A stretch of 64,000 nt of DNA from Arthrobacter pascens (GTDB taxonomy: Bacteria > Actinomycetota > Actinomycetes > Actinomycetales > Micrococcaceae). A program made the position numbers and the translations under genes. Position 1 is the stretch's first letter; the number at the start of each line of letters is the position of its first letter. Below the pieces are notes generated by a model, which was not told the DNA's origin, ran no database searches, and saw nothing but the letters and a program-made list of their open reading frames with translations. The DNA is taken from positions 1,302,001-1,366,000 of the forward strand of contig NZ_JAUSXF010000001.1 in NCBI RefSeq assembly GCF_030816475.1, written 5' to 3'. Below, one piece after another: positions 55,777 through 62,312 of this stretch.

Positions 55777-56115
55777 TCAGAGGTCCCGGGGTCCGAGTTC
55801 GCGGCGGAGGGCCTCATAACGGGACTGGGCTACCCCATGGCGCTGCCGGGCCATAAGGTCAGCGGCCAGACACAACAGCGCCTCCGTGAACGGGTCCGCG
55901 GTCTGGTGGCCCAGGATCTTCTCCACGGCCTCGCCCATGGTCATGCCGTCCATGAGGCCGGAGGCGGCCAAATTCTCCATGTATTCGGCGCCGATGATCT
56001 GGACAACCCGTGTGTCCCCCTCCACCAGGGCGGTGACCGCCCGGACGGCCAGGGCGTGCTTGTCCGCCGGGATGGCGTTGTTGATGAGGGGAAATACTTC
56101 GTTGGGGGTGTTCAT
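55777..56115 (-). CDS. Hypothetical element protein, 112 residues
   Basis: A mostly helical acidic protein (ALAVRAVTALVEGDTRVVQI, MTMGEAVEKILGHQTADPF, CLAADLMARQRHGVAQSRY). No family recognised. Its ATG overlaps the stop of the upstream gene (ATGA), and its own stop is one base before the next start, so all three small genes are coupled. Confidence 0.68.
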   Translation of the reverse strand: MNTPNEVFPLINNAIPADKHALAVRAVTALVEGDTRVVQIIGAEYMENLAASGLMDGMTMGEAVEKILGHQTADPFTEALLCLAADLMARQRHGVAQSRYEALRRELGPRDL

Positions 56116-56438
56116 TTTGTGTTCCCGCTTTCGATTTTGAGGGTTGCCTCTGCGATTAGGTGCTGTAGGCCCTTGGTGCCCATGCCGCCCGTTTCCTCAT
56201 CCAGGGCGCCAACGTGGAGTCCGAGAATACGGCCGAGTCCGAGAATGAGGCCCGTTGCGGCGGCGTCGTCCCCGGAGTCGTTGGCGGCCTGGAGGATGTT
56301 GTCCAGGACCGCGGCAACTCCCAGGCGGTCCTCCGCCCGGAATGCGAGTCCCAGGCGGGCCGCGTGGATGAGGTCCACGTGGCGGATTTTTACGGCCTCC
56401 GTGAACGTATTGGGTTGGCGGTTAGGAGTTGTTGTCAT
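56112..56438 (-). CDS. Hypothetical element protein, 108 residues
   Basis: Helical protein with a polar N-terminus (TTTPNRQPNTFTEAV), then IRHVDLIHAARLGLAFRAED and GLILGLGRILGLHVGALDEE. No family recognised. It is the first of three coupled genes and begins about 50 nt beyond the GGTGACCG array, so its promoter probably lies next to or within that array. Confidence 0.66.
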   Translation of the reverse strand: MTTTPNRQPNTFTEAVKIRHVDLIHAARLGLAFRAEDRLGVAAVLDNILQAANDSGDDAAATGLILGLGRILGLHVGALDEETGGMGTKGLQHLIAEATLKIESGNTK

Positions 56439-56488
56439 GGTGTCCTCCGTGGGTGTGTGTGGGGGTTGTTTTGTCGTCTGTGGTCCGC

Positions 56489-56699
56489 GGTGACCGGGAC
56501 GCCGCTCCTATAGGGAGGAGGAGCGGCGGTCACCTGCCAGGGATTACCGGGTGCCGGGGGTGACCGGAGGGGCGCGGTCACCCTGCATCCCTGTATTGGC
56601 GCGGATTTTAGGGTGGGTGACCGGAGGTGACCGGAACGGGCGCGGTCACCTTTTTTGGACCCGTCCGGAGGGTAGGTGACCGCGGGGGGAGCGGTCACC
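56489..56699. repeat. Nine GGTGACCG motifs arranged as hairpins; candidate replication origin
   Basis: Exact 8-mers on the plus strand start at 56489, 56559, 56616, 56626 and 56675; exact complements start at 56527, 56575, 56643 and 56692. They pair into successive inverted repeats with identical 8-bp stems; three of the loops are only 8-9 nt. The array fills the gap between the primase-polymerase stop and the next gene. Repeats of this kind beside a replication gene suggest iterons or an origin. One hairpin is followed by six Ts on the plus strand, but no plus-strand gene ends there. Confidence 0.75.
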
Positions 56700-58765
56700 T
56701 AAACCAGCCCCTCAAGGGAGTCCTGCATGGGCATCCCGTGGCGGTCCCGGCGGGCCTTGATGGCGGCGTCCAGGACGTTGTTTGAGGCGGTGATCCCGGA
56801 CCCGGAGAGGGCGGCCCGCAACGTTTTGCGGCCGGTGTCCAGCGGGAGGTCCTCCTGGTCCATGAACGCCACCACCGCCGCCTCCTTGTGCCGGAACGCG
56901 GCCGCGGCTCCGGCGCCCTCTACCTTGTGCCGGAGCGGATCCTGGAGGCGCTCAAAGATGAGTGTTTTCTCCGTGATGGGCATCCGGGCCGCTTCACAGT
57001 CCAGGCGGAAAGTTTTGTCCTGGACTACGGTGGAGAGCCTCCACACGGCGTCCACGTCACCGCTCTTGGCGGACCCGCCGCGCTGGCCTTTCGTTTCGTC
57101 CTTGCCGGAGTGGTCCAGCCGGACCAGGGAAACGCCGCGCTGTTTGAGCTTGAGGCCGGTGTGCCTGTAGAAGTTGAGCCAGGTGTCATTCTCGTTTTCC
57201 AGGCCCTCCACGGCGCGGGAGACGGTGTCTACCACCACCACCTCAGACCGGTAAGTGTCCAGGGCCGCCATGAGTTCCAAGGATCCGCGCTCAGTGTCCA
57301 GCGCGGCCATGGACGGGAATGACAGGTAGTCAAGCCGCCCCAGGTCCGCCGCCTGGTATCCCATGGCCTTGAGCCGGGGGATGACGTCCGCGTCAATGTC
57401 GTTCTCAAAGTCCACGTAGAGGACCCGCCGGGGCGCTGGCACTGTGCCCAGGACTTCCCGGCCGGAGGCGACGGCGGCGGCTATCTCCAGCATGAGGAGG
57501 GACTTTCCCATCTTGGGCGGGGAGTACAGCGCCACCAGCCGCCGGGCCGGGAGGATCGGCTCCACAATCCACTCCTGGACGATGGGACGGTCCCAACGAT
57601 CCGCCCAGTTCACCACCGGGAGGACCCGCTCCACCACGCCCTGGACGTCCGCCACGGCCGGGGCCGCCTCGGCTACGGGGGCAAGGACCGCGAGCGCCAC
57701 CGGCCGGTCCTCCGGCATGATGAGGCCCTCCAGTTGGGCGAGCGGATCCGCGCAAGGATCCGCGGTGGCCACGGACCGGGCGGCGGCGATACTCACGGCG
57801 CCGTCCTGGAGGCGGTCCCATTCCGCGGCGGCCTCCTCCGGCGTACGGTCTCCGTCCACGGCGTCCAGGAACTCGGACCGGACCACGCCCAGGGCCTCCA
57901 GCGCCCCGTTGTGGCCCTCCGCCGCCAGGTGGCAAACACCCATCGCGGCATCCATGGCCGCGTCATGCCTGGAGCGTTGCCCCAACGCGAGCGCCGCGGC
58001 GTAACCCTGGGCGGCGTGGGCCATCCGGCGGCAAGATTCCCCGGCCCCGCGGTCCGCCAGCCAGGCGTTGACGGCGGCGGCGTCCAGTGCGGCGGCTGTG
58101 ACGTGTTGCTCAGTCGCGCCGGACGTGAGGCCGTCAATCCACGGTTGGGGCAGGGGTACCAGGTCCGCCGGGGAGGGGACGCCGCTGGCGCGGATGACGC
58201 CGTCCGGCCCGGTCCAGCGGTAGGTCCCGCCGTTGGGGTGGATCGACGGCCACACCACGGCGTAGCGGTGCCTGGTCTGGATGACCTCTATCCCGTTGCC
58301 CAGGTCCCCGGGCCACCGGAGTCCCTCCGGCACGCAATAGAGGCGGATCCCGGACACGCCGTCCGCCCTGGACCCGGTCCGCCACGTTTCCGGCAACGGC
58401 CCATAGGCGTCCTGGAGGGCGGCAAGGGTCCCGCCGCCGTCCTTGCCGTCATAGTGGTCCACGTCGATCCCGATAACGCCCGGGGGCAGACGGAGGGCTA
58501 TGTTTCCGTCCGGGAACTGTTCGGACCAGTCATAGACGTCCGAGTAGCTGGGCCACGCCCCGTCCCGTCCCGTGTACCCGGCGGGCACGGGCTTTTTCTG
58601 GCGGGCCGGGATGGGCAGGACACCCAGCCACCCGGCGTCCCGGTACAGGTCGAACGCCTCCCCGTAAACGGCGCCTCCGCTGGGTAAACTCTGGGGAGGT
58701 AAAGCTTGGACGCCTTGCTGGTGAATCGCCCCGGATCCCCCACCGGGGCTTTTCTCTGCCCTCAC
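56699..58765 (-). CDS. Primase-polymerase fused to a RepA/KaiC-type helicase ATPase
   Basis: 688 residues. The N-terminal half is a bifunctional primase/polymerase (about 35-230): VLPIPARQKKPV, then GVIGIDVDHYD with the metal-binding D101xD103, and the YAVVWPSIHPNGGTYRW region. The C-terminal half is a RecA-like ATPase: Walker A YSPPKMGKSLLM (about 407-418), VLYVDFEND, Walker B EVVVVDTVSRA, then LVRLDHSGKD. This is a self-contained replication initiator of the kind found in plasmids, satellites and prophages. I chose GTG 58765 because it overlaps the upstream stop (GTGA); the frame is open to 58834. Confidence 0.88.
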   Translation of the reverse strand: MRAEKSPGGGSGAIHQQGVQALPPQSLPSGGAVYGEAFDLYRDAGWLGVLPIPARQKKPVPAGYTGRDGAWPSYSDVYDWSEQFPDGNIALRLPPGVIGIDVDHYDGKDGGGTLAALQDAYGPLPETWRTGSRADGVSGIRLYCVPEGLRWPGDLGNGIEVIQTRHRYAVVWPSIHPNGGTYRWTGPDGVIRASGVPSPADLVPLPQPWIDGLTSGATEQHVTAAALDAAAVNAWLADRGAGESCRRMAHAAQGYAAALALGQRSRHDAAMDAAMGVCHLAAEGHNGALEALGVVRSEFLDAVDGDRTPEEAAAEWDRLQDGAVSIAAARSVATADPCADPLAQLEGLIMPEDRPVALAVLAPVAEAAPAVADVQGVVERVLPVVNWADRWDRPIVQEWIVEPILPARRLVALYSPPKMGKSLLMLEIAAAVASGREVLGTVPAPRRVLYVDFENDIDADVIPRLKAMGYQAADLGRLDYLSFPSMAALDTERGSLELMAALDTYRSEVVVVDTVSRAVEGLENENDTWLNFYRHTGLKLKQRGVSLVRLDHSGKDETKGQRGGSAKSGDVDAVWRLSTVVQDKTFRLDCEAARMPITEKTLIFERLQDPLRHKVEGAGAAAAFRHKEAAVVAFMDQEDLPLDTGRKTLRAALSGSGITASNNVLDAAIKARRDRHGMPMQDSLEGLV

Positions 58766-58974
58766 GCTGATCCACCGCCCGGGCGGAGCAGGACGGCGAT
58801 ACGTTCGGACTGTTCCGGGCTGAGCGGCGGCCACGTCTCAACCAGGCGGCGGACGTGCTCCTGGAGGGTGAGCGCCTTGAGGTCCCGCTGGAGTTCCGTG
58901 TGGTCGCCGTTGGGGTGGTGGCGCTTGGCGGCGGCCACCTTGGCCTTGGCTGTGGTGATATCTTTCCGCGACAT
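58762..58974 (-). CDS. Hypothetical 70-residue element protein
   Basis: A basic, helical protein (DITTAKAKVAAAKRHHPNGD, ALTLQEHVRRLVETWPPLS, EQSERIAVLLRPGG). Proteins of this pattern recur near recombinases of actinobacterial mobile elements, but no function is known to me. Its stop overlaps the primase-polymerase start, so it leads that operon. The likely ribosome site (AAAGGG, 8 nt before ATG) lies inside a hairpin. Confidence 0.7.
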   Translation of the reverse strand: MSRKDITTAKAKVAAAKRHHPNGDHTELQRDLKALTLQEHVRRLVETWPPLSPEQSERIAVLLRPGGGSA

Positions 58975-58980
58975 AGAAAG

Positions 58981-59024
58981 AGCCCTTTCGGGGATGCAAA
59001 AATCTGCACCTCACCGGAAGGGCT
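58981..59024 (-). promoter_or_regulatory. Hairpin hiding the ribosome site of the replication operon
   Basis: On the minus strand AGCCCTTCCGG pairs with CCGAAAGGGCT (one mismatch) around a 22-nt loop that itself contains TGCA...TGCA. The right arm includes AAAGGG, the only ribosome site for ATG 58974, and CTTTCT follows. It could block translation or end transcription. Confidence 0.5.
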
Positions 59025-59104
59025 CGGTCTAACTCTGTCGCTAACGGGCCTGACAGCCAACCCGCCCGATGTTCTGGGCTATTGCTTGGGACTCTAGCAT
59101 CTGC

Positions 59105-59404
59105 TCAGCCCCCAAGCATGTAGGTTGCCGTGTGGCGTGTCCTGTCGGCCTCCACCTCATCCAGGAGGGCAAGCACCTTGACCCAGGAGCCGCGCAAGTC
59201 CAGTCGGCGGCCCGCCGCCAGACAGGACAGGCACGTGACCGCCAGCGGATGGTCCAGCGGATTATCACCCTCAAAGTCCCCGGCCGTCATGTGATAGCGG
59301 CCCACGGACTTCCGGACCGTTGCCACCGTGTGCTTGCTGGGGCATTGGAGGACCACCATTCCGTCCAGGTTGTCCACCTGGATCCCCTTACTTTTGCGGC
59401 TCAT
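59105..59404 (-). CDS. Hypothetical 99-residue element protein
   Basis: The sequence includes VDNLDGMVVLQCPSKHTVAT, then HPLAVTCLSCLAAGRRLDL, and a helical end VKVLALLDEVEADRTRHTAT. A lone cysteine (C22) and a CLSC pair could bind metal. Its start overlaps the integrase stop by 4 nt (ATGA), so it is co-translated with the integrase and might be a helper such as an excision factor; this is inference only. Confidence 0.65.
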   Translation of the reverse strand: MSRKSKGIQVDNLDGMVVLQCPSKHTVATVRKSVGRYHMTAGDFEGDNPLDHPLAVTCLSCLAAGRRLDLRGSWVKVLALLDEVEADRTRHTATYMLGG

Positions 59405-60780
59405 GCTGCCTGTCCTTTCGGTTCAATCCGGATCTGGTCCGGCGTGAACCGGATCCCCTTACCTGCCTTTTCCACGGTGACGTCCATGAGGGCGCGGATA
59501 ATCTGCCGCTTGTTCTCAAGGGGGAGGGCAGCCCACTGTTCCGGGACGTTCGCCGCCCCCGCGATGGCAGCCATCGGGTTGAGCGTCTCGTGGGCGCCAA
59601 TGGCCCCCTCCACCGTGGCCAGGTCCGCGCCCAGCTTGCCCGCCTGTTCCCGGACCGCGGCGGCGGACAGGAGCCCGTCCGCCAGCATCGCCGCGAGGGC
59701 GTCACGGCGTTCACGTAGCTCCACGGCCCGCGCTCGCAGGGCGCGGAGGTCATCGGACCGGGAGAACAGGCGGGCCGCGTCCGGCCGGGACAGGATGCCC
59801 ATGACCACGTCCTCCACCACGCCGTCCACCAGATCCATACGGCGGGTGATGTGGTAGCCGAAGCACCGGTACACCATGTTGTTGACCTTGCCTTTGCCCA
59901 TGGGGGAGGCGTACATCTTGTCACCGCAGACGGAACAGACGCATATTCCCGATAGCAGGTACTTAGTGTTGAGATCCTGGGGTGCGGTCCGGCGACGCGG
60001 GTCCGTCAGTTTCTCCTCAAGGCGGCGGTGGGTTTCCTCGTCCAGGATGGCGTCCCATTCCCCGGACCCCATGTCCTCGCCGTTGTATATCCGGCGGCCT
60101 GCCATGCGCGGGTTGATAAGGAGCCGCCGGACCTGGGTGACACCCCACGCACCGCCAGCCGTGGTGGTGTAGCCCAGGCCGTTCCACTGTTTGGCAACGG
60201 AGGCGACGGTGGCGCCCTCAAGGATGCTCACGGCGCCCTCCCGGATCAGCCGGGCCTCATCCTCCACCACAAAGACCCCGGACTCCCCGCGGTCATATCC
60301 GAACGGGCGGCGTGACCAGTAGGCGTTACCCTCCGACGCGCGTTTCCTGTTGGCGGTCCGCTGACGGTTTCCCTTGTGCTGGACCTCCATGGCGGCAATG
60401 GCGGCCAGGATGGTTGCCACGGCAATGCCGGTAGGGTCGCCCAGGTCGATGGAGACGCCATGCACGGACGCTATGTTCACGTTCCGCGCCTTACCGGCGT
60501 CGATGACGCGGGTAAGGTCCGCGATGGAACGAGTGAGGCGGTCCAGGTGCCACACCACCAGGGCGTCCACCTGCCCGCGCTCAATGTCACCCACCAGTTG
60601 CTCAAAGCTGGGCCGGTTCTTGCCGCTGGACGCACTGATGGAGTTGTCCCGGTAGACCTTGGCCACCTCCCAGCCCTTGGCCTCCGCTATTAGACGGCAA
60701 TCCCGCTCTTGACGTTCAATCGCGGCACCCTCGCCGGTCTTGTCCTCGCTCTGCCTCACATACACCGCTACGCGTTTCAT
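59401..60780 (-). CDS. int: Large serine recombinase (integrase)
   Basis: 459 residues. The N-terminal resolvase domain (1-150) has VYVRQSED with catalytic Ser11 and HLDRLTRSIADLTRVIDAG carrying the conserved Arg residues. A recombinase domain follows (RPFGYDRG, GYTTTAGGAWGVTQVRRLL, NPRMAG), then a zinc ribbon (CVCSVCGDKMY, then YRCFGYH) and a coiled-coil C-terminus (LRALRARAVELRERRDALAA). This family joins short attP and attB sites directionally and needs a separate directionality factor to excise. ATG 60780 opens straight into the catalytic domain; the frame extends past the attR core only by chance. The start is 32 bp from the attR core. Confidence 0.95.
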   Translation of the reverse strand: MKRVAVYVRQSEDKTGEGAAIERQERDCRLIAEAKGWEVAKVYRDNSISASSGKNRPSFEQLVGDIERGQVDALVVWHLDRLTRSIADLTRVIDAGKARNVNIASVHGVSIDLGDPTGIAVATILAAIAAMEVQHKGNRQRTANRKRASEGNAYWSRRPFGYDRGESGVFVVEDEARLIREGAVSILEGATVASVAKQWNGLGYTTTAGGAWGVTQVRRLLINPRMAGRRIYNGEDMGSGEWDAILDEETHRRLEEKLTDPRRRTAPQDLNTKYLLSGICVCSVCGDKMYASPMGKGKVNNMVYRCFGYHITRRMDLVDGVVEDVVMGILSRPDAARLFSRSDDLRALRARAVELRERRDALAAMLADGLLSAAAVREQAGKLGADLATVEGAIGAHETLNPMAAIAGAANVPEQWAALPLENKRQIIRALMDVTVEKAGKGIRFTPDQIRIEPKGQAA

Positions 60781-60812
60781 GAGTCCACAGTAAGGGGTAA
60801 AGGTCACCATTG

Positions 60813-60820
60813 TGGTGCCG
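60813..60820 (+). other. attR core (right junction)
   Basis: TGGTGCCG, identical to 51828-51835. To its left is element DNA (GGTAAAGGTCACCA at 60796-60809). To its right the genuine tadC frame resumes with codons for LVFGVLPLTVVFAVFPG. Confidence 0.8.
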
Positions 60821-60898
60821 CTGGTATTCGGTGTCCTTCCGCTGACAGTTGTCTTTGCGGTGTTTCCCGGTATTGCGGCCATCAGCCTGGGCCTCTAG
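60821..60898 (+). pseudogene. tadC: tadC 3' remnant encoding the last membrane helix
   Basis: 26 codons including the stop: LVFGVLPLTVVFAVFPG then IAAISLGL. This is the typical C-terminal helix of TadC and continues in frame from codon 287 of the left part after removal of the element. It has no start or ribosome site of its own and is silent while separated. Confidence 0.9.
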
Positions 60899-60968
60899 TG
60901 GGTCCCCGTGTAACGATCCGGCTCCGGACAATTGAAAAAGAAACGCTGGCCGGCGGCCGGTATTCCGC

Positions 60969-61013
60969 GGCACATAGAGAACTGGCACATAGGGAACTGG
61001 AACATCAAGAAAT
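60969..61013 (+). repeat. 15-bp tandem repeat in the pilin leader
   Basis: GGCACATAGAGAACT, GGCACATAGGGAACT and the weaker GGAACATCAAGAAAT lie end to end, finishing 10 nt before the pilin ATG. The third unit has drifted. Role unknown; it may affect the leader RNA. Confidence 0.6.
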
Positions 61014-61022
61014 GGGACGAAA

Positions 61023-61289
61023 ATGAATAATCTGGGAATTCGGCGTCGCCTATTGATCCTGCTCATCATGGCAGCCCTCTGGACCTCGGCCACAGCCAGT
61101 GCGTGGAGTACCGCGAAGGGGCTGCCACTTCCGGATGGTCCGGCAGAGGACCACCCGGAGCGTGGTGATGTCCCGGGCTGGGTAATGATCACCCTCATGT
61201 CAGCTGTCTTGGTCGCAGCTTTGCTCGCGCTTGCCGGCCCGGCACTCGAAACGATGTTCAACCAGGCCATGGACAAGGTCGGAAAGTAG
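61023..61289 (+). CDS. Small Flp/pilin-like protein of the Tad system
   Basis: 88 residues: an N-terminal hydrophobic segment (RRLLILLIMAALWTSATA), a polar middle, then GDVPGWVMITLMSAVLVAALLALAGP, the hydrophobic helix typical of actinobacterial Flp-like pilins, ending with TMFNQAMDKV. It probably forms the pilus fibre after processing. It lies 124 nt after the tadC remnant. In the present state transcription from the cpaF promoter must cross the 9-kb element, so expression would need a local promoter. Confidence 0.75.
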   Translation: MNNLGIRRRLLILLIMAALWTSATASAWSTAKGLPLPDGPAEDHPERGDVPGWVMITLMSAVLVAALLALAGPALETMFNQAMDKVGK

Positions 61290-61292
61290 GCC

Positions 61293-61709
61293 ATGCGACG
61301 GCAGGGCCGGTCCGGACACGCAAGGAGGGCCGGCCGGCCAATGGATGAACGCGGCTCCGCGGTAGTGGACTTCGTGATGGTGGGCGGCCTGCTCACCATG
61401 TTTTTCCTGGCCATTATCCAGCTCGCCCTGGTCCTGCACGTCCGGAACACCCTGATCGACGCCGCTGCTTCAGGGGCGCGGTATGGAACTCTCGCGGACC
61501 GCGGGGCAACGGATGCTGCGGAACGGGCGGCGGACCTGATCGTAACCGCACTGAATGCTGACTTCGCCCAGGACATCACCACCTCGGAAGTGACCTTTCA
61601 GGGGCTCAGAACACTGGAAGTGACGATCAGGGCCCCCATACCCGTGATTGGCCTCATCGGACCCCGGGAGATGCTGGAGGTCAAGGGACATGCTGCAATC
61701 CAGCCCTGA
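61293..61709 (+). CDS. tadE: TadE-family minor pseudopilin
   Basis: 138 residues with the TadE signature DERGSAVVDFVMVGGLLTMF (a Glu-containing leader junction followed by a hydrophobic helix) and an extracytoplasmic C-terminus (ITTSEVTFQGLRTLEVTI). TadE proteins are cleaved by a prepilin peptidase and help pilus assembly. ATG 61293 is 3 nt after the pilin stop; the ATG at 61341 (MDERGSAVV) is a possible shorter start. Confidence 0.85.
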   Translation: MRRQGRSGHARRAGRPMDERGSAVVDFVMVGGLLTMFFLAIIQLALVLHVRNTLIDAAASGARYGTLADRGATDAAERAADLIVTALNADFAQDITTSEVTFQGLRTLEVTIRAPIPVIGLIGPREMLEVKGHAAIQP

Positions 61710-62241
61710 ACCCAGGGGACAATCCCTGCCGGCCCTCCTGCACGAAAGGTTGGGGGAAGCGCTATGCCGTGGCTCCGGCGGCCCGCCTTCGAAAACCTGC
61801 CCGTCCACGAACCCCCGTCAGCTTCCCGAACCCGAACAGGGGAGTGCGGTGGTCGAATTTACATTCCTGGCATTGCTCCTGATGGTCCCGCTCGTGTACT
61901 TCATCATCACGTTGGGGCAAATCCAAGGTGGAGCCTTTGCCGTGACGGGCGCGGCTGACCAGGCCGCCAAGGTTTACGTGGGCCAGCCCGACGCCCGTTC
62001 AGCCCAAACGGCGGCGGAGCAGGCAGCCCTCATTGCCTTGGCGGACTACGGCCACAACGCGTCGGAAGCCCGGGTTTCAACCAGCTGTGACCAAGCCGAC
62101 TGCCGGGCCGCGGGATCGGCCGTTACTGTCACCGTGCATCTGACCGTGAGCCTGCCCTTCGTCCCTTTCAGCGACGACTTCCGGCTCAACGTCAGCGAAG
62201 TCGAGGCATCCTCCACGCAATTGGTCGGGAGGTTCCGCTGA
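61690..62241 (+). CDS. TadE/TadF-like pseudopilin
   Basis: 183 residues from ATG 61690, which overlaps the tadE end. The core is EQGSAVVEFTFLALLLMVPL (leader junction plus helix) and an extracytoplasmic part with two cysteines (STSCDQADCRAAG). The first 60 residues are low-complexity and may not be translated. In a different frame an ATG at 61764 has a better ribosome site (GGGGGAAGC) and opens with MPWLRRPAFENLP, but it would need a frameshift to reach the helix. The start is therefore uncertain. Confidence 0.75.
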   Translation: MLQSSPEPRGQSLPALLHERLGEALCRGSGGPPSKTCPSTNPRQLPEPEQGSAVVEFTFLALLLMVPLVYFIITLGQIQGGAFAVTGAADQAAKVYVGQPDARSAQTAAEQAALIALADYGHNASEARVSTSCDQADCRAAGSAVTVTVHLTVSLPFVPFSDDFRLNVSEVEASSTQLVGRFR

Positions 62242-62312
62242 CACCCGGACAAACCGGCCAACAGGCCGACAAACAGACTGCCGCAAGCACCGCTGGACAC
62301 CCAGTCATACGC

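Larger units (their letters stand above)
51836..60820. mobile_element. 8,985-bp integrated capsid-encoding, phage-satellite-like element in tadC
   Basis: The ends are set by the broken tadC frame and the TGGTGCCG repeat. The right end carries a serine integrase reading inward; a minus-strand set of small genes, a primase-polymerase, a hairpin array and an HK97 capsid gene fill the middle; a plus-strand DUF4145/TIR-LuxR cargo pair sits at the left end. There is no large terminase, portal, protease, tail or lysis gene, so it cannot make virions alone. This gene set (integrase, replication, capsid, small terminase-like protein) recalls capsid-forming phage satellites. It could also be a decayed prophage, but the compact overlapping genes and intact frames argue against decay. 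Confidence 0.85.

Noticed and set aside
56626-56656. Plus-strand intrinsic terminator (hairpin then six Ts)
   Set aside because: No plus-strand gene ends there, and the hairpin is one of several identical ones in the repeat array.
56489-56699. CRISPR-like array
   Set aside because: The repeats are only 8 bp, alternate in direction, have uneven spacing and no cas genes nearby.
57734-58687. 317-codon plus-strand frame opposite the primase-polymerase
   Set aside because: Arg/Gly/Pro-rich shadow of a gene with clear motifs on the minus strand.
51828-60820. Insertion by a transposon or tyrosine integrase at a tRNA
   Set aside because: No terminal inverted repeats, transposase or tRNA is present, and the recombinase is of the large serine class with a short core in a protein gene.
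60781-60882. N-terminal extension of the integrase through the attR core into tadC
   Set aside because: It would translate host DNA antisense to tadC; the family start MKRVAVYVRQSED is at 60780.
60709-61026. Plus-strand frame ending in HRELA-type repeats before the pilin
   Set aside because: It begins antisense inside the integrase and crosses attR; the peptide repeat just reflects the 15-bp DNA repeat.
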